Assembly (NCBI GenBank): GCA_949358305.1
Contig: OX442317.1
Coordinates: forward strand, 6,824,186-6,888,185
Source of the DNA: Strigamia acuminata
Lineage: Eukaryota > Arthropoda > Chilopoda > Geophilomorpha > Linotaeniidae
Direction of reading: 5' to 3'
DNA length: 64,000 nt
How positions within the stretch are numbered: position 1 is the first letter of the stretch; each line of letters starts with the position of its first letter. The translations under genes and the position numbers were made by a program. Positions 11,301 to 21,482 of this stretch are shown in pieces. Below the pieces are notes generated by a model. It had not been told where the DNA came from and searched no databases. It saw only the letters and a list, made by a program, of their open reading frames with translations.

Positions 11301-13570
11301 GACGAGGCGTCGTAGACTATGCGCAATTTTGTGGTGCTTCTCCGCTCTCGAATTACTGGTCGATGTGGGAGGTAGTAACACCCAGTCTGGTTGGCTACTT
11401 CTGGGGCCGTTTCGATTATTCCAGCGATTTTCTGGTCGTCCAGAACCTTCTTATAGCGGTGGTACAAGTCCGGATTTTGTTTAAACTTGCGAACAAGATT
11501 CCACAGTCTCTTAAGTGCAATTTGATAGTTGCTGTCCAACTCTGATTTGTCCAGCAACCAAGGCAGTCGCACCTCGTACCGCTCACCCGTCCAGTTGATG
11601 GACTCTTTAAATTTTGCTACTGCTTGATCATCTTCGTCCTGGGCGCTGGTGAGAGTTTCGTGGGGGATGCCTACTGCTTCCAACTCCCAAAAACGTTGAA
11701 GAAGGTGGTCGAGTCGGTCTTCGTACTGCACAAGATTCACGTGGGTTGCTGACTGTCTAACCGTTTCATCTTGGCTTCTGATCGCGCCGTGGATTGTCCA
11801 ACCGAGAGACGTGTGAAGACACATCAATCCCTCATCTAAACGTTTTGATTCGCCTGTTACGATACGCCAAAAGTGGTCCGCTCCAATTAAAATTGCCACC
11901 TCGTCTTGCTGGGTCGACATCTGGTCGATGTTTAACGCGATCTTGTGTTTGCGCAACATCTCGCGCACGTTTGGTCCTGACTGCCTCGCGACTGAGTGAG
12001 TTATTCTTGGTACTTCAATTAATTCTAGATCAATAAATTTATTAGTATCAGTTATATTTCGCAAAGTCACTTTTACGCGACGACGACAAACGCTTTCAGT
12101 TTTGGAATCGCCAAAACTAGAAATCTGCATGTTCTGCTTTCCCACTACTTGGGCATCGAGTTCATTCACTAGTTTCTGGCTAATAAACGATCTGTGGCTT
12201 CCGCCATCAAACATGCACTGCACCGCCTTGGTTTTACAGTTGGATTCCACATTTGTCATTAATACTTGCAAAAATAAGTCAGTGTTCTCTGCTGTAATTG
12301 CTGCTGCTGTCAACGTCGACACAAGAACGGTCTCTGGCTTGGTAGTCGGTGTCTCGCACAACAGGATATGGTGGAACCGCTCGCAGTTCACACACTTCTC
12401 TTTCTGGGGACAGCTGCGTGCCATATGTTTGCTGCCCAAACATCTAAAACACGTTCGTTTCGTCATGCACCGCTTCAATCGATCTGGAATGTTGAGTGGA
12501 CAATCTTCTTTCTTGTGCGACGCATCGTCGCAGAATACGCAACTGGATGATGAAACGTTGGTAGTCAATGCATTGGCTGAGGCTATTTTGTCGTTACGCG
12601 TCGGCTTCTTGTAGTCGACGAACGTCTTGGCGGCTGGTTTCTCTGTCTGGTCGCTCACGGCTACGTGTTCTTCTCGTAACTCCAGTTCGGCTCTGAAAAA
12701 CTCCAAAAACAGTTTCATATCGTGAGTGTTTTCTTTATTTTTGCGTGCAAAATCAAGTGCAATAACGTCAGGCACCGCATTTCGTATCAATGGACACAAT
12801 ACAATTCCAAACGTGGCTGTATCGATTTCTTCAGTCTCGAGACTTCGAATATGCAATTCGCACGTGTCGTAGAGTCTACGCAACTCAACGAGGTCGCTAA
12901 CTCGTTTTACTGGTTTAAGTTTCATCAAAGTCTGAATGTGAGCGTTCACGATGACTTCTTTTCGCCCAAATCGATTTTGAAGTAAAGTCACTGCAGTTTC
13001 ATAGTTCTCATCGCTGATTTTGAGACCATGAACAACTGTTGCTGCAGTACCTTCGAGAACTGAGTTCAAATATACGAATTTGGCTTTTGCTGTAAGTGAA
13101 CCGTTGCCGTGGACACTCAACTCGAAATTGGACCAAAACTTTGACCACTCAACAGGATTCCCGCTGAAATTCCGCATTACTAACTTTGGCAGCTTTATTG
13201 TCCCTTCGCCTGAGTTGCTCGTGGCGCTGCCGCCGATTGGAATCGCTGGGGGTATAACTGGTGCTGGTGGCCGTAAAAGTTCTTCCAATTTGACTTCAAT
13301 ATCGGTAAGAGAGTCGATTATCAACTCACGGAAATCTTCGTTGTCGCTTTCTTCTTTCTCCAAATCCGCACGCGTAACAATCATCGGCGATATCTTATCG
13401 TCGAGCGCTGTCAATTGTTCACTCTTTGCTAACAACTGGTTTTTTAATCGTTTCAACGCGAGGATTTCTGGAGCAACGTTGGCTAATTCGACGAGTACCG
13501 CATTACATAACCGCTTGGCTCCTTCTCTGGACGTGGCTTGTTGAGCGCGCAAACGATCAAGGGCGTCCAT
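8372..13570 (-). CDS. BEL/Pao gag-pol polyprotein, intact, 1732 aa
   Basis: Encodes the capsid and enzymes needed for reverse transcription and integration of the element. Numbering from the ATG at 13570, the gag region (DUF1759-type) spans about residues 125-300. Three CCHC zinc knuckles start at C344, C374 and C393. An aspartic protease has FDGGS with D455. Reverse transcriptase spans about 660-990, with D796 in GDIKQAF and YVDD at 877-880. RNase H carries D1053, E1097 and D1124. The integrase zinc finger is H1355, H1360, C1390, C1393, and the catalytic triad is D1425, D1484, E1534. A DUF5641-type C-terminus covers about 1586-1716. There is no stop or frameshift and no env. An upstream TTG would extend the frame by six codons, but the ATG is the sensible eukaryotic start. 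The stop codon lies inside the 3' LTR. Confidence 0.97.
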   Translation of the reverse strand: MDALDRLRAQQATSREGAKRLCNAVLVELANVAPEILALKRLKNQLLAKSEQLTALDDKISPMIVTRADLEKEESDNEDFRELIIDSLTDIEVKLEELLRPPAPVIPPAIPIGGSATSNSGEGTIKLPKLVMRNFSGNPVEWSKFWSNFELSVHGNGSLTAKAKFVYLNSVLEGTAATVVHGLKISDENYETAVTLLQNRFGRKEVIVNAHIQTLMKLKPVKRVSDLVELRRLYDTCELHIRSLETEEIDTATFGIVLCPLIRNAVPDVIALDFARKNKENTHDMKLFLEFFRAELELREEHVAVSDQTEKPAAKTFVDYKKPTRNDKIASANALTTNVSSSSCVFCDDASHKKEDCPLNIPDRLKRCMTKRTCFRCLGSKHMARSCPQKEKCVNCERFHHILLCETPTTKPETVLVSTLTAAAITAENTDLFLQVLMTNVESNCKTKAVQCMFDGGSHRSFISQKLVNELDAQVVGKQNMQISSFGDSKTESVCRRRVKVTLRNITDTNKFIDLELIEVPRITHSVARQSGPNVREMLRKHKIALNIDQMSTQQDEVAILIGADHFWRIVTGESKRLDEGLMCLHTSLGWTIHGAIRSQDETVRQSATHVNLVQYEDRLDHLLQRFWELEAVGIPHETLTSAQDEDDQAVAKFKESINWTGERYEVRLPWLLDKSELDSNYQIALKRLWNLVRKFKQNPDLYHRYKKVLDDQKIAGIIETAPEVANQTGCYYLPHRPVIRERRSTTKLRIVYDASSHAQKSRSLNDCLFTGPNLLPELINALLFFRQFIVALIGDIKQAFHQILLALADRDAVRFLWIADGWDVEGPIVLEILRQTRVLFGASPSPYLLNGTIQHHLEQYADRFPELIMKLLKRFYVDDFLNSEKTTTEAIDVYKKTSTIMLEANMELVKWYSNSPVLREQFAADHPTATFEDEQKVLGLKWNGVRDDLSLELEDVRATLERDSNTKRQVIQLVAQIFDPLGFASPFTVSGKLFFQQLWKLQIGWDNRVPLELIEQWEKWKVQLPLLEHIRVPRHFGLDADLNNHEIHLFCDASPLAYGVVAYNRVRHPNGSCNVFFILSKCRIAPIKTITLPRLELMGALLLARIAHRLKQFTTAKVTAWTDSTIVLCWLNEKRKAIPFVARRVEEIQIHVPFSSWRHCPGVQNPADLLTRGIDAEALIQANTWWNGPEWLVKDENEWPDIKIDENSDEIDSEDYLAAAAVIPEPPLMDEPSKYGSWRRLVRVTGWVQRFVKNTRDKVRNGAPLTVDELSAAELYWLRVMQQSNFATELAALSHRQEFAHNSFLNKVSCYIDENGLMRLNTRLRWAKIDSNMKNPYVLPSNHILTTLIVSEAHQRIFHGGLGETLAEIRQKFWMPKLRRTVKSVLHKCFVCKRVQGRFVRQTESSLPPDRVTQAEPFQVVGVDFAGPLYQRSGEKCYIVVFTCAVVRAVHLELVSSMNTERFIQALKRFFARRGVPSTIYSDNALTFKRTEKELCVLLNAVRGEQIQGFLTERGVKWQYIVERAPWWGGFWERMVKSTKSSLKKVLGKSSLDFEELTTILSEVESCINSRPLSYVYTEDEDSHPLTPAHFLVGKRSCTLPDPSQKTIQQLPSTSVTILKRWKLRQLKLGHWWTRWQKEYLTELRVHRKNDKNSREVKQGDVVLVEELNQPRMTWKIGRVVEIFRGRDGRVRACEIKLPVGKNLRRPVQRLCVLETHDMEELSGDTTPAPV
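8386..8402 (-). other. Short hairpin where a polypurine tract is expected
   Basis: GAGTGGT and ACCACTC form 7-bp arms around a 3-nt centre, ending 9 bases inside the 3' LTR boundary. A run of purines priming plus-strand DNA is normally found at this place. The nearest purine-rich run on the element strand is the short GGAAGAG at about 8407-8413. The hairpin also lies within the last codons of gag-pol. Confidence 0.4.
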
Positions 13571-13651
13571 TTTGAAATTTTCGGTCAAAATTCGGCGTGG
13601 TCGGCTTTACGATGCTGTTTTCTACTTATTTCTGTCCGGATTCACTGATTT

Positions 13652-13669
13652 TCCCGGGTTTCGGCACCA
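13652..13669 (-). promoter_or_regulatory. Primer binding site complementary to tRNA-Phe
   Basis: The plus strand reads TCCCGGGTTTCGGCACCA, which has the form of the 3' end of an animal tRNA-Phe including its CCA. The element's RNA therefore carries the 18-nt complement beginning TGGTGCCGAAACC. It directly abuts the 5' LTR with no spacer when the LTR ends in CTTCAAA. The tRNA identity rests on recalling that tRNA-Phe begins GCCGAAA and ends TTTCGGCA; a search of the host tRNA set would confirm it. Confidence 0.85.
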
Positions 13670-13998
13670 TTTGAAGATTCGCAAAGTCGATTTGTAACTA
13701 ATTTTGACTAAAACTGTGTAAATTTACTACTTTTCTAACTTTTATGAATTCTCGAAATAAAGCATGTCTTTTTTGGGTTAAGAACAAGTTTATTGTAATT
13801 TCTGGGGGTCACAAGTACAAATTCAGGGGAACAAAGGGTGAAACAAGATAATTTATGACACTTTTACAGCACTTCCGGTCACGCGTCATCCAATATCACT
13901 CAAAAACACCTCCTGCAGGTTGGCTTCTCTGTGCTGCGCCGTGCTCTTTCCCTCGAACTCGTGCGACCTTGTTACTTCTAACAACGCCAGTTTTCACA
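13670..13998 (-). repeat. BEL/Pao 5' LTR (high-coordinate copy)
   Basis: 329 bp, matching the LTR at 8048-8376 base for base as far as read. On the coding strand it should contain the promoter for genomic RNA; I see no convincing TATA box. It ends at 13998 next to the right ATCAT. Confidence 0.95.
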
Positions 13999-14003
13999 AT
14001 CAT
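13999..14003. repeat. Target site duplication, right copy (ATCAT)
   Basis: Partner of 8043-8047, directly outside the right LTR end. Confidence 0.85.
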
Positions 14004-14800
14004 TAATAATCTCGTAATGCCCAACAATTTCCCCCAGTGTTTAACAATTTCTCCGTTTTCTGGCCACCTCGTGCCAAAAACAACTATATCAACGTTTCGC
14101 ACTGCACCGAGGGACCAGAACATCCGTTCATCACTTCTGACCATTAAATTGGGTGTCCGACCTTGCGAGGTAACTCACGAGACGAACAAAGGATAATCTC
14201 GTAATAGACAGGTCACCAATTCGAAGATCACTGCACCAGACGCGGTCCCAGACCCGAGCCCTGACCCTCCCGAGCTTTCCACCGGTGATGTGCGTGATGT
14301 TTCAACTTCAAGCCAGTCAAGAAACTTGATGAATGTCGGAGCTGATCCCCTTGAACCCAATTCATCTTTGCCATGCAAACCATGTTATCTAGACTGATTT
14401 CAAATGCATTACTGCAACTTGTATCGATCCATGCAAAGGCGCTTGATATCATTCCAACTAAGAGTTCGCTTGGCCATTTAATTATAAACTGTATAAAATT
14501 TGCGGCCACGAGCAGCAACAACAAGAAAAAAAAAGCAAGTGTAGTTGCACTAGATGCTGCTACATTCTAATGAATTTTCTAAAATATCAACTTATTTCTC
14601 AATGCATGCAAATTTCAAACGAGAAAATTAATCCTTAACGTCTTGCGAGATGCAAATCTGTGCTTACAAGTTTGCGAAATATTTTTTAAATAGATAAATA
14701 AAACCGCTCGTGCTTTGTTTTCCGCAATTTAAATTCGTAAAAATTTGGCTCGCCGGAAATCGAAGTGAAGAAATAACGTGTCTATGCTCTGATCAACTAC
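14004..14800. other. Non-coding stretch with a GC-richer patch
   Basis: About 14080-14340 is visibly less AT-rich than its surroundings. The overlapping minus-strand frames (14175-14524) show no recognisable domain and no convincing splice structure. No gene is called. Confidence 0.5.
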
Positions 14801-15158
14801 AAGATAAGCCTCACTTCCATTGGCCGAGCCATTTCACTTGTGTAGTGACACAAAAAAGTAGACCAAACCACCAGAATTGCACTTGATGTACAGACATTGT
14901 AATCGAAACAAAAAAAATTGTTTGATTTCCTGACAAAGCAACCAATAAACTGAACACACAGGTAAAAACAGCATAAAACTTAATTTTATAAATGGAAAAA
15001 GCATTTGATTATAAAATACAAATAAATTTTAATCATTTTAATCATTATAATAATCAAAAAAAATTTAAAAAAATACAAAACTACCTTTCCTGGTGGTAGT
15101 ACACAGTTTACAGTTAGTATAGTAATTAGACTAGGCCAATGGGAGTGAGGCTTATCTT
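14801..15158. mobile_element. MITE, family B copy 1 (358 bp)
   Basis: Terminal inverted repeats start AAGATAAGCCTCACT and match over 28 bp with two differences (right arm ends at 15158). The inner part shares blocks with the copies at 21092 and 32239. These include AAGTAGACCAAACCACCAG near the left, CTGACAAAGCAACC in the middle, and a CCTGGTGGTAGTACACAGT block near the right. There is no coding capacity, so it is a non-autonomous DNA transposon. Confidence 0.8.
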
Positions 15159-18129
15159 CCAGACGTCTCCGATATTGCATAAACTTTAATTGAATAGAAT
15201 TTGTACTCGCAATACCATCAAAAATATGGAAGGTGTGATGAGAGGAAAACAAGCTTACAATATAAAAACTCACCAAAAACAATCAACTAGAAATAGAACA
15301 AGAAAAAATAAAAGAAAAAAAAAATCCGCTTCTTTTTTTTCTATTGCTTTTTATTTCAATTGGAAATAAAATGCCCCTGTGTCCTGTTTTTGTTGAATTA
15401 GGTGGTCTTGAACCAGTTAGAAAGATAAAAAGTAAATAGGATACTTGAAGCAACTGTCTCGAACAACAAACAACAAGATCTGAAAATGTCGAACAGACTC
15501 TCCGGTCCAAAATCAAGCAATTAAGAGTAGACTCGTTATCTTTTGTTTCCAACTGTTTCCCTTGATAGGCCAAGTGGCAACCAGTATACGCTATTAAAAG
15601 GAGGATCACGAGAGCGTGAAGGAAAACAAAGCCAAACTCCCACTTCAAACCAGATGACCGTCATTATTCTTCTTGAGGGAAAAGATCGCTTTTCCCAACT
15701 CAGCAAACATCTCTCAAATTGAGCAAAAAAACAAAAAAAAACAAAAAAAAACCCTCCCCTCTTGCCCTAAACCAAAACACATCGACCACTGCACCAATTT
15801 CCCTCCATTTAGACCAAAATTTCATCATTTTTAATTATCCCAATCTGAAAAGAACATGGATTGTTATTGACAACAACTTAGTCCACAGCTTGACCGCACT
15901 TTGACCCATTAACACTTAGCAAGGTGCACTTAAAGCCACTTCATAATCACATACAACTTACATCACCGCGTTCAAGCCTCCTCTCGCTCCGGGATTATGC
16001 ATGCAAATGTTAAGATTAATTCTAAAGCTATAGTTTAGTGGTTAAAATCCTTTTAAGACGAAAACCTTCAAGAGTTGTGCGCTAAACAAGTGCTTTTTGC
16101 TGACGGCGTACTCCAAATATTCGTTTCATTGTTTGAAAAATCAGTTTCGACGTGGCATTCTTTAAGCTTCGTTAGCATCTATTCTCGCAAACGCCAGGCA
16201 ACGATAAGATATCACACAACAACTATTCTTCACTCGAAACAAGAGTGTCTTGTTTAGTCTTCAATAAGAGAAAGGTGCAGGCAAATGAATCAGCACAAAA
16301 GAGCAAAAATACAATTATCCACTTTCTTTTCTCTTCGTCTCTTCACCACCCCTTTTATTTTACTCTTCAATTTTTTTTTTCCTTTTCTTTTTGGAATTCG
16401 CTGTTTCATTAACATGATTTTCGCAGAACTAGTTTTCCAGACGAACAAAATGAAGTTTTTAAATTGCAATGTTGATCTGCACATGTTAGTTAATGAACAA
16501 ACGGAACGTAATCACCAAGATAAGAGAAAGAAGGTTTTGCAAGAGGAAAGGAAAAAAGATTTAAACGAGTTTCGTGAATAAAAGTTCATGTTTTAAGATG
16601 ACTATCGCTATTAGCCAAAGACTGGCGACAAACGAAGCTACAAATCGATAAACGAATTAGAAAATGCCTCGCCCATTTGCACGAAATTAAAAATTCGATG
16701 TCACAAATATAAAAAACATACATCTTCTCATTGAAAATGAATTATGAAAATATATAATCCTGAAAAATGAAACGTCCCGTGTACCGACGTGATTTAGCGT
16801 GCTAAATCCCCATAGATTCGTTTGATTCAGAATTTTTCTTATCATTACCTAACACCATCTCGTGAAATGAATTTTTCATCCTCCTCCCTGTTCTGATTAG
16901 TTGCTTTCTCTTCCCATAAAACACCTATAAAGCAGTAACAACCTTGGACAGTCTGTAAATGCATCAAGGATCCAACACCCAACATCCATCATTTATTATT
17001 AAATTTTTAAAAACCCTCTACCCACCAAAAAAAAAAAAAATCACTTTACCCCATTGATTATTTCTCTCCTCCCACCAACCGACCCCCACAAAAAAAATTT
17101 TTTTTTCTGAATTTAAATTCCGCCGCATTAAAAAAATAAATCTCCAACTCATCATTGTCTCGAAACAATTTGATTAAAAAGATTCTGTTTCCCAATTACC
17201 AAACGTTGAGTGACAGTATTGAAAATTTAATGACAAAAACAAGTTTCCGCTTGTAAATGCATTCTTATACATATTTTATAATGGGAATAAACCCAAGCAG
17301 CCTTATGGTAAAAGATTCTCTTTCATGCTATCAAAAAGGATAAAGTCTGCTCGTGTGTTCATGCAAGAGAGCACATCTGGAACTGCATGCAATCATGCTT
17401 CAGCATTTGACCGGCCTTCTTTTTAATCTGGTTACAGCACACGCTGCTGTCGTCCGCCAAAAGAACCTTTATTTCATTCTAACTTAACAAGAAAGCGGAA
17501 AGAAAGAAAAAATAAAAACGTTTCTCACTTTGCAGAAAAAGTCATCAAATTGACCAACTCGAATTTGCCTTCATCTTTCATCTTGGAATTGTGACTATAT
17601 TTAGTCCTGAAGTAGATGAATGGAGACGCCTAGTGGTAGTATTTGTATTTTTCTCTTCGAAGTATACACACAGAAAAACAAAAAAAGCTTTCCTGCCGTT
17701 CATCTCCCAGGTGGTAAAAAAATCCATTGAGATTCAGTGGCATCAGTTTTGGCCCGGTCTCTTGACTCTGGAAAATGTGGTCAACCAGCTTGCCTTGACC
17801 ACAGTATTCCAAAAACCGACCGGGCAAATGTTGATGGCATTAAATCCCGATGGCTCTTTATGCCTCCATGGGGACAAACTTTCAAGTTTCGACCAGCTGT
17901 ACTGCAGGGAAGTTTATTTTGTCCGTGAATAATAGAATTTCTGAAGAATAGATTTTATCTTTTTCTATTATTAATATCAAATTTTCAAATACAAATAAAT
18001 AAACATGCAGTGAAAACAATACCACCATAGGTCCCTTGTAAATTCCGGGCCCTCGGCCTAGACAATAAAACCCCACTGGTCATCATCGTGTATGGGCGGA
18101 TCGTCCTCCCACTAGGTCCGGCGTGACAG

Positions 18130-18148
18130 TGGCGCCCCAAATGTGGGC
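18130..18148 (+). other. Possible tRNA-Lys-type primer site of a decayed LTR element
   Basis: The segment begins TGGCGCCCCAAATGTGGGC after GTGACAG. It resembles the TGGCGCCCAACGTGGGG primer site used by elements primed with tRNA-Lys: the first eight bases are identical and the rest partly match. I could not find a partner LTR or any pol coding nearby. It may be the edge of a decayed LTR retrotransposon lying to its left, or chance. Confidence 0.25.
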
Positions 18149-18989
18149 AAATCGTCCCTCACAATGTTACATTAATTTGTTTCAAGTCTAAAAACTTGTG
18201 CAACATTATCATGTAAATATTTAACGCACTAACCAAACAGACCGTTTAATCCGTACACTTTTACAACCGAATAAACAGCTTAAAAGTTTGGACTGGCTTA
18301 CTTAATTGTCAGTCAGCTGTGCACACGAGGAATGCACAAAAAGCACGTTACCACTAACCGATCGATGTAAAGTCCAAATCCAAGACGACGACAGCAATAA
18401 ACGAAATTTCAGCGACATAAACGACTTCAACTCGTTTACGTGCAAACAGTTAACTAAAAAAAAACGTTTTAAGCGATACAAAACAGCAAAATAAATAAAT
18501 ACATCGGAGCTATACAACCTCAACCACAATTCCACAAATTACAATTGAATTGAATTGTCTATCTTCTTCTGCTCTTGAAAATTCACACTCTTCGAATAAA
18601 TGAAATCTCTTAGATATATTAAAGAAAAAGAAATGTCTCTCCCCTTTTCACCACGGCTTCTTTTCTCTTTTTTTCAATCATCCTTCTATCTCCATCTCAA
18701 ACTTCATTTTGTGCAGAATAAGCTGATCAGCGAGTCTTAGAGAATATCACTAAAAGATTGCGGATACTTTGAAAAGCCTGTCTTTTTCCTTTTCCTTCTG
18801 CTTACAACTGATCTGACACCAATATTGATTAGTTTGAGGATTTGTTCCTCTTTTAGAAAAGCAATCATTTTGTTTAGGAGGGAGATGAGCTCCGAACAAT
18901 AAAAAATAAAGAAATAAAAAAAAACACAAGAAAACATCACCGGTTAACGAATAAAATAAAACCAACTAAAAACTCAACACCATTCATCA

Positions 18990-19014
18990 CCCCCCCCCCC
19001 CCCCAAAAAAAAAA
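18990..19014. repeat. Poly-C run followed by poly-A
   Basis: Fifteen C followed directly by ten A. The exact length is likely to be uncertain in sequencing. Confidence 0.9.
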
Positions 19015-20804
19015 CAATTAAGCTTCGTAATTAGACAAAATTTCTTTCAATTTTTTCCAATTAAAAAAAAATAATTGGCTAATTCTAATAGTTGCATTCA
19101 CATTTGCAGTGTGTTAATTTGGGGCATTAGCCGAGCTGATTGGACACTTTTAAGTCACTTCCAGATATTTCACAAGAAGTGGAAAACAATTCGCATCATT
19201 CATTTTTAATCCTCCGAAATTGATTCAGCACAACATTTGCACAAACCGACCAATGGGTGGCAAATGAAAGCAACTTTTCAAAACAGACAATAAATCAATT
19301 AGGTAAACAAAATGCGTGCAAACAATTGAATAAAACCCAAAAAAATAATTACAGCACGAACTACTGAGCTCTGGATCTCATTAAAAAGAACATCAGACCA
19401 ACTCTGACCCAAATCCTCATGACTTTGTGCCTCATCTGGTAATTGCCAGACACAACCCAACAAAAACAGTTAACAGTCTGCACTGCTTTATCTCTTTCTG
19501 GGTCATTTCAGTGTAGCCAACAGATTTTGACCTTCTCAAATCATTTCAGAAGCCACACAATAAGGCATTTTCTTCAAGACGAGAGCAAACTACATACATA
19601 TACAAATTGTTACTACCATAAAAGACGCTGGGGGAAGAAAAAAAGAGAGGAAAAATCAATCAAAACAAATGTACTCTCAAAGAGAATTCTAAACACGCGG
19701 ATCACTCAAGTTAGTGACTCGAGGCTAACAGCGAAAAGAATTTATATCTACCAGGTTCAAATGGTCCATGATGTTCAATTGAATATCAAATTCCCCTTGG
19801 CATCAAAGCCCACTCAATTTTGCCTACATTTACCTTGTAATGAAAGAAGAGAGGAAAAGAACTCTGTTGAAAAAGCCTTTAGCACGAATACCGGTTGTAT
19901 GAAGAAGATTAAAATTGTCTCCAACAATTGGCCTCCAGCATTAAACTTAAGCCTATCTTTCCCCTCAAACTTCTATCATATCATGTTCCCAATCCTTATG
20001 GGAATGACTCAGATTACTTAAACTAGAAAATACGAAAAAAATAAAATAAAAAATAATCATTATTAAAGTTACTGTACAGAGTAGAAGAGCATTAGATAAT
20101 TTTAATACTATTTAACTCATTATTATATTATTATCCACAGATTTTTCACCATGTCCACACGATGTTCTTGCAACATCAGTAATTCCAGTGGAAGACCTGT
20201 GGTGCAAACCAGACGTGTGGACAGCAGAATGGCCGCAAATTGACACAACACTCGACAGAAATCGATTTTCAGAAAACTTGAGAATTAGAGGAATAAGATA
20301 AAACGCCTTTCTTATTAGCGAGTCTGCTTGCCTGATCCAATTTGCTCCCTTTTTTAAAGACCTAAAGCTGCTTTCACCCATCGAAAACAAGGACAGAATA
20401 GTTGCTCCGCTTCACCCATGAAAGTGGCTCTACCAAACAGCTCAATCTTCTCCTCTAAACTATACTTTGCGCCTGCTATCTTCCTGCTCAACTCAAACTG
20501 CGCATTCCATTCTGCGCACACGATTCCCAAACACACCTTGTTGATCGAATTTACTAGGCTTAATATTGCTACACCAAAGAAACTAAATTATAAACTCACC
20601 CTAAAACGTGACATGAACCATGACCACGTCCAACAATTGTTTTAATCTGTATATATTATTCATTTTCTGTGGAAATTCGATGCTCTTGAAAATGATTTGA
20701 GACAGAATAAACATACAACTAATCCGTCACATTTTATTCCAATCAAAGAGTCCAAAATCTGAATGAAATTCTCCACCCAAATAAGAAATGTTTAAGGTGT
20801 TTCC

Positions 20805-20930
20805 AGTAGCTGCATTCAAAAACTCGTACGTGTGACGTTATTCCCATTGAATAACATGGGAATGACGTCAGACGTACAGACACAAAAAAGACAGAAACGA
20901 GGCATTTTAGAGTTTTTGAATGCGGCTAGT
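20805..20930. mobile_element. Small foldback MITE, hAT-like (126 bp)
   Basis: The left arm starts AGTAGCTGCATTCAAAAACTC and the inverted right arm starts ACTAGCCGCATTCAAAAACTC: 21 bp with two differences. The flanks GTGTTTCC (20797-20804) and GTGTTTTT (20931-20938) agree at six of eight positions, fitting a decayed 8-bp duplication as made by hAT transposases. The interior also folds: a 22-bp arm starting GTACGTGTGACGT pairs with its partner around an 8-nt loop. Confidence 0.75.
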
Positions 20931-21091
20931 GTGTTTTTCTAGAGATGTTTCAGGTTCAGGTTTAGGTTCAGACTGAGGATTCTCCTCACGCTAACACGTA
21001 ATATACACATTTTCCAGCAACTGAGATAGAATTGTTTAATTAGTAAAAAAGAATATCACAAAATACAATTTCTGACCCTAGTGCGGGTGTA
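20931..21091. other. Short spacer between two MITEs
   Basis: AT-rich sequence with nothing recognised. Confidence 0.5.
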
Positions 21092-21480
21092 TACTCTGGC
21101 CGAGTATAAGAGTGCGCTATTTCCTATTGACCCAGCCTTTTTACTAATGTAGTAATCCCAAAAAACAGACCAAAATACATGTTGAGTGCTTTCAAGACAA
21201 AGCAACCAATAAGAAAATTAAAAAACTGCTTGCTTTCCTGACAAAGCAACCTATAAACTCAACAGTCTGAACAAGCATGTATTTAGAAATAAAACCAGCA
21301 TAAAACAATATTTTATGATTTTAAAAAACATTTTATTATAAAAAAGAAATAAACTTACATCATTTCAAACATTAAAATAATCATACAAATTAAAAATAGA
21401 ACAAGACTACTTTTCCTGGTGGAAGTACACAGTCCACAGTCAGGAGTAATTAAGCTGGGCCAATGTACTTGGCCAGAGTA
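21092..21480. mobile_element. MITE, family B copy 2 (389 bp)
   Basis: The left end starts TACTCTGGCCGAGTA; the inverted right end starts TACTCTGGCCAAGTA and continues to ATTGGCCCAGC. TA dinucleotides flank both ends (21090-21091 and 21481-21482), fitting a TA target duplication. The interior repeats the GACAAAGCAACC block twice and carries the CCTGGTGGAAGTACACAGTC block found in copy 1. It has no coding capacity. Confidence 0.8.
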
Positions 21481-21482
21481 TA

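Larger units (their letters stand above)
8048..13998 (-). mobile_element. Full-length BEL/Pao LTR retrotransposon
   Basis: This is a complete 5951-bp element on the minus strand. In its own reading direction the order is 5' LTR (13670-13998), primer binding site touching the LTR (13652-13669), a leader of about 80 bp, one gag-pol frame (13570-8372) and the 3' LTR (8048-8376). The LTRs have equal length and I found no difference between them. The insertion is flanked by ATCAT on both sides. The gag, protease, RT, RNase H, integrase order and the single frame without an env gene are typical of BEL/Pao. Intact coding plus matching LTRs suggests recent transposition; I infer possible activity but cannot show it. 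No classical polypurine tract is seen directly before the 3' LTR. Confidence 0.97.
15159..20804. other. Long non-coding stretch, no gene recognised
   Basis: Contains A-rich tracts, a homopolymer C run at 18990-19004 and a retroelement-like primer site at 18130-18148 (both listed separately). The longest frame, 19443-20021 on the plus strand, has no recognisable domain and biased, intron-like composition, so I do not call it a gene. Confidence 0.55.

Noticed and set aside
8233-13544. Many plus- and minus-strand frames overlapping the BEL coding region and LTRs
   Set aside because: They are shadows of gag-pol or short frames in the LTR sequence (the same frame recurs at 13855) and have no independent support.
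13571-13588. Upstream extension of gag-pol by six codons
   Set aside because: It would need a TTG start. The ATG at 13570 is in frame and more plausible for a eukaryotic element.
14175-14524. Minus-strand frame starting MLLLLVAANF, considered as a signal-peptide exon
   Set aside because: The hydrophobic start is interrupted and the rest has no domain. No donor site could be tied to the Dpr exon.
19443-20021. 192-codon plus-strand frame, the longest outside the BEL element
   Set aside because: No recognisable domain, low-complexity lysine/serine/threonine composition, and no supporting splice or promoter context. It is expected by chance in 64 kb.
20112-20390. Minus-strand frame containing NWIRQAD, considered as the next Dpr exon
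   Set aside because: The context lacks the expected V-S-W-I-R-x-R-D-x-H order, the downstream strands and a second cysteine, and there is no matching splice acceptor.
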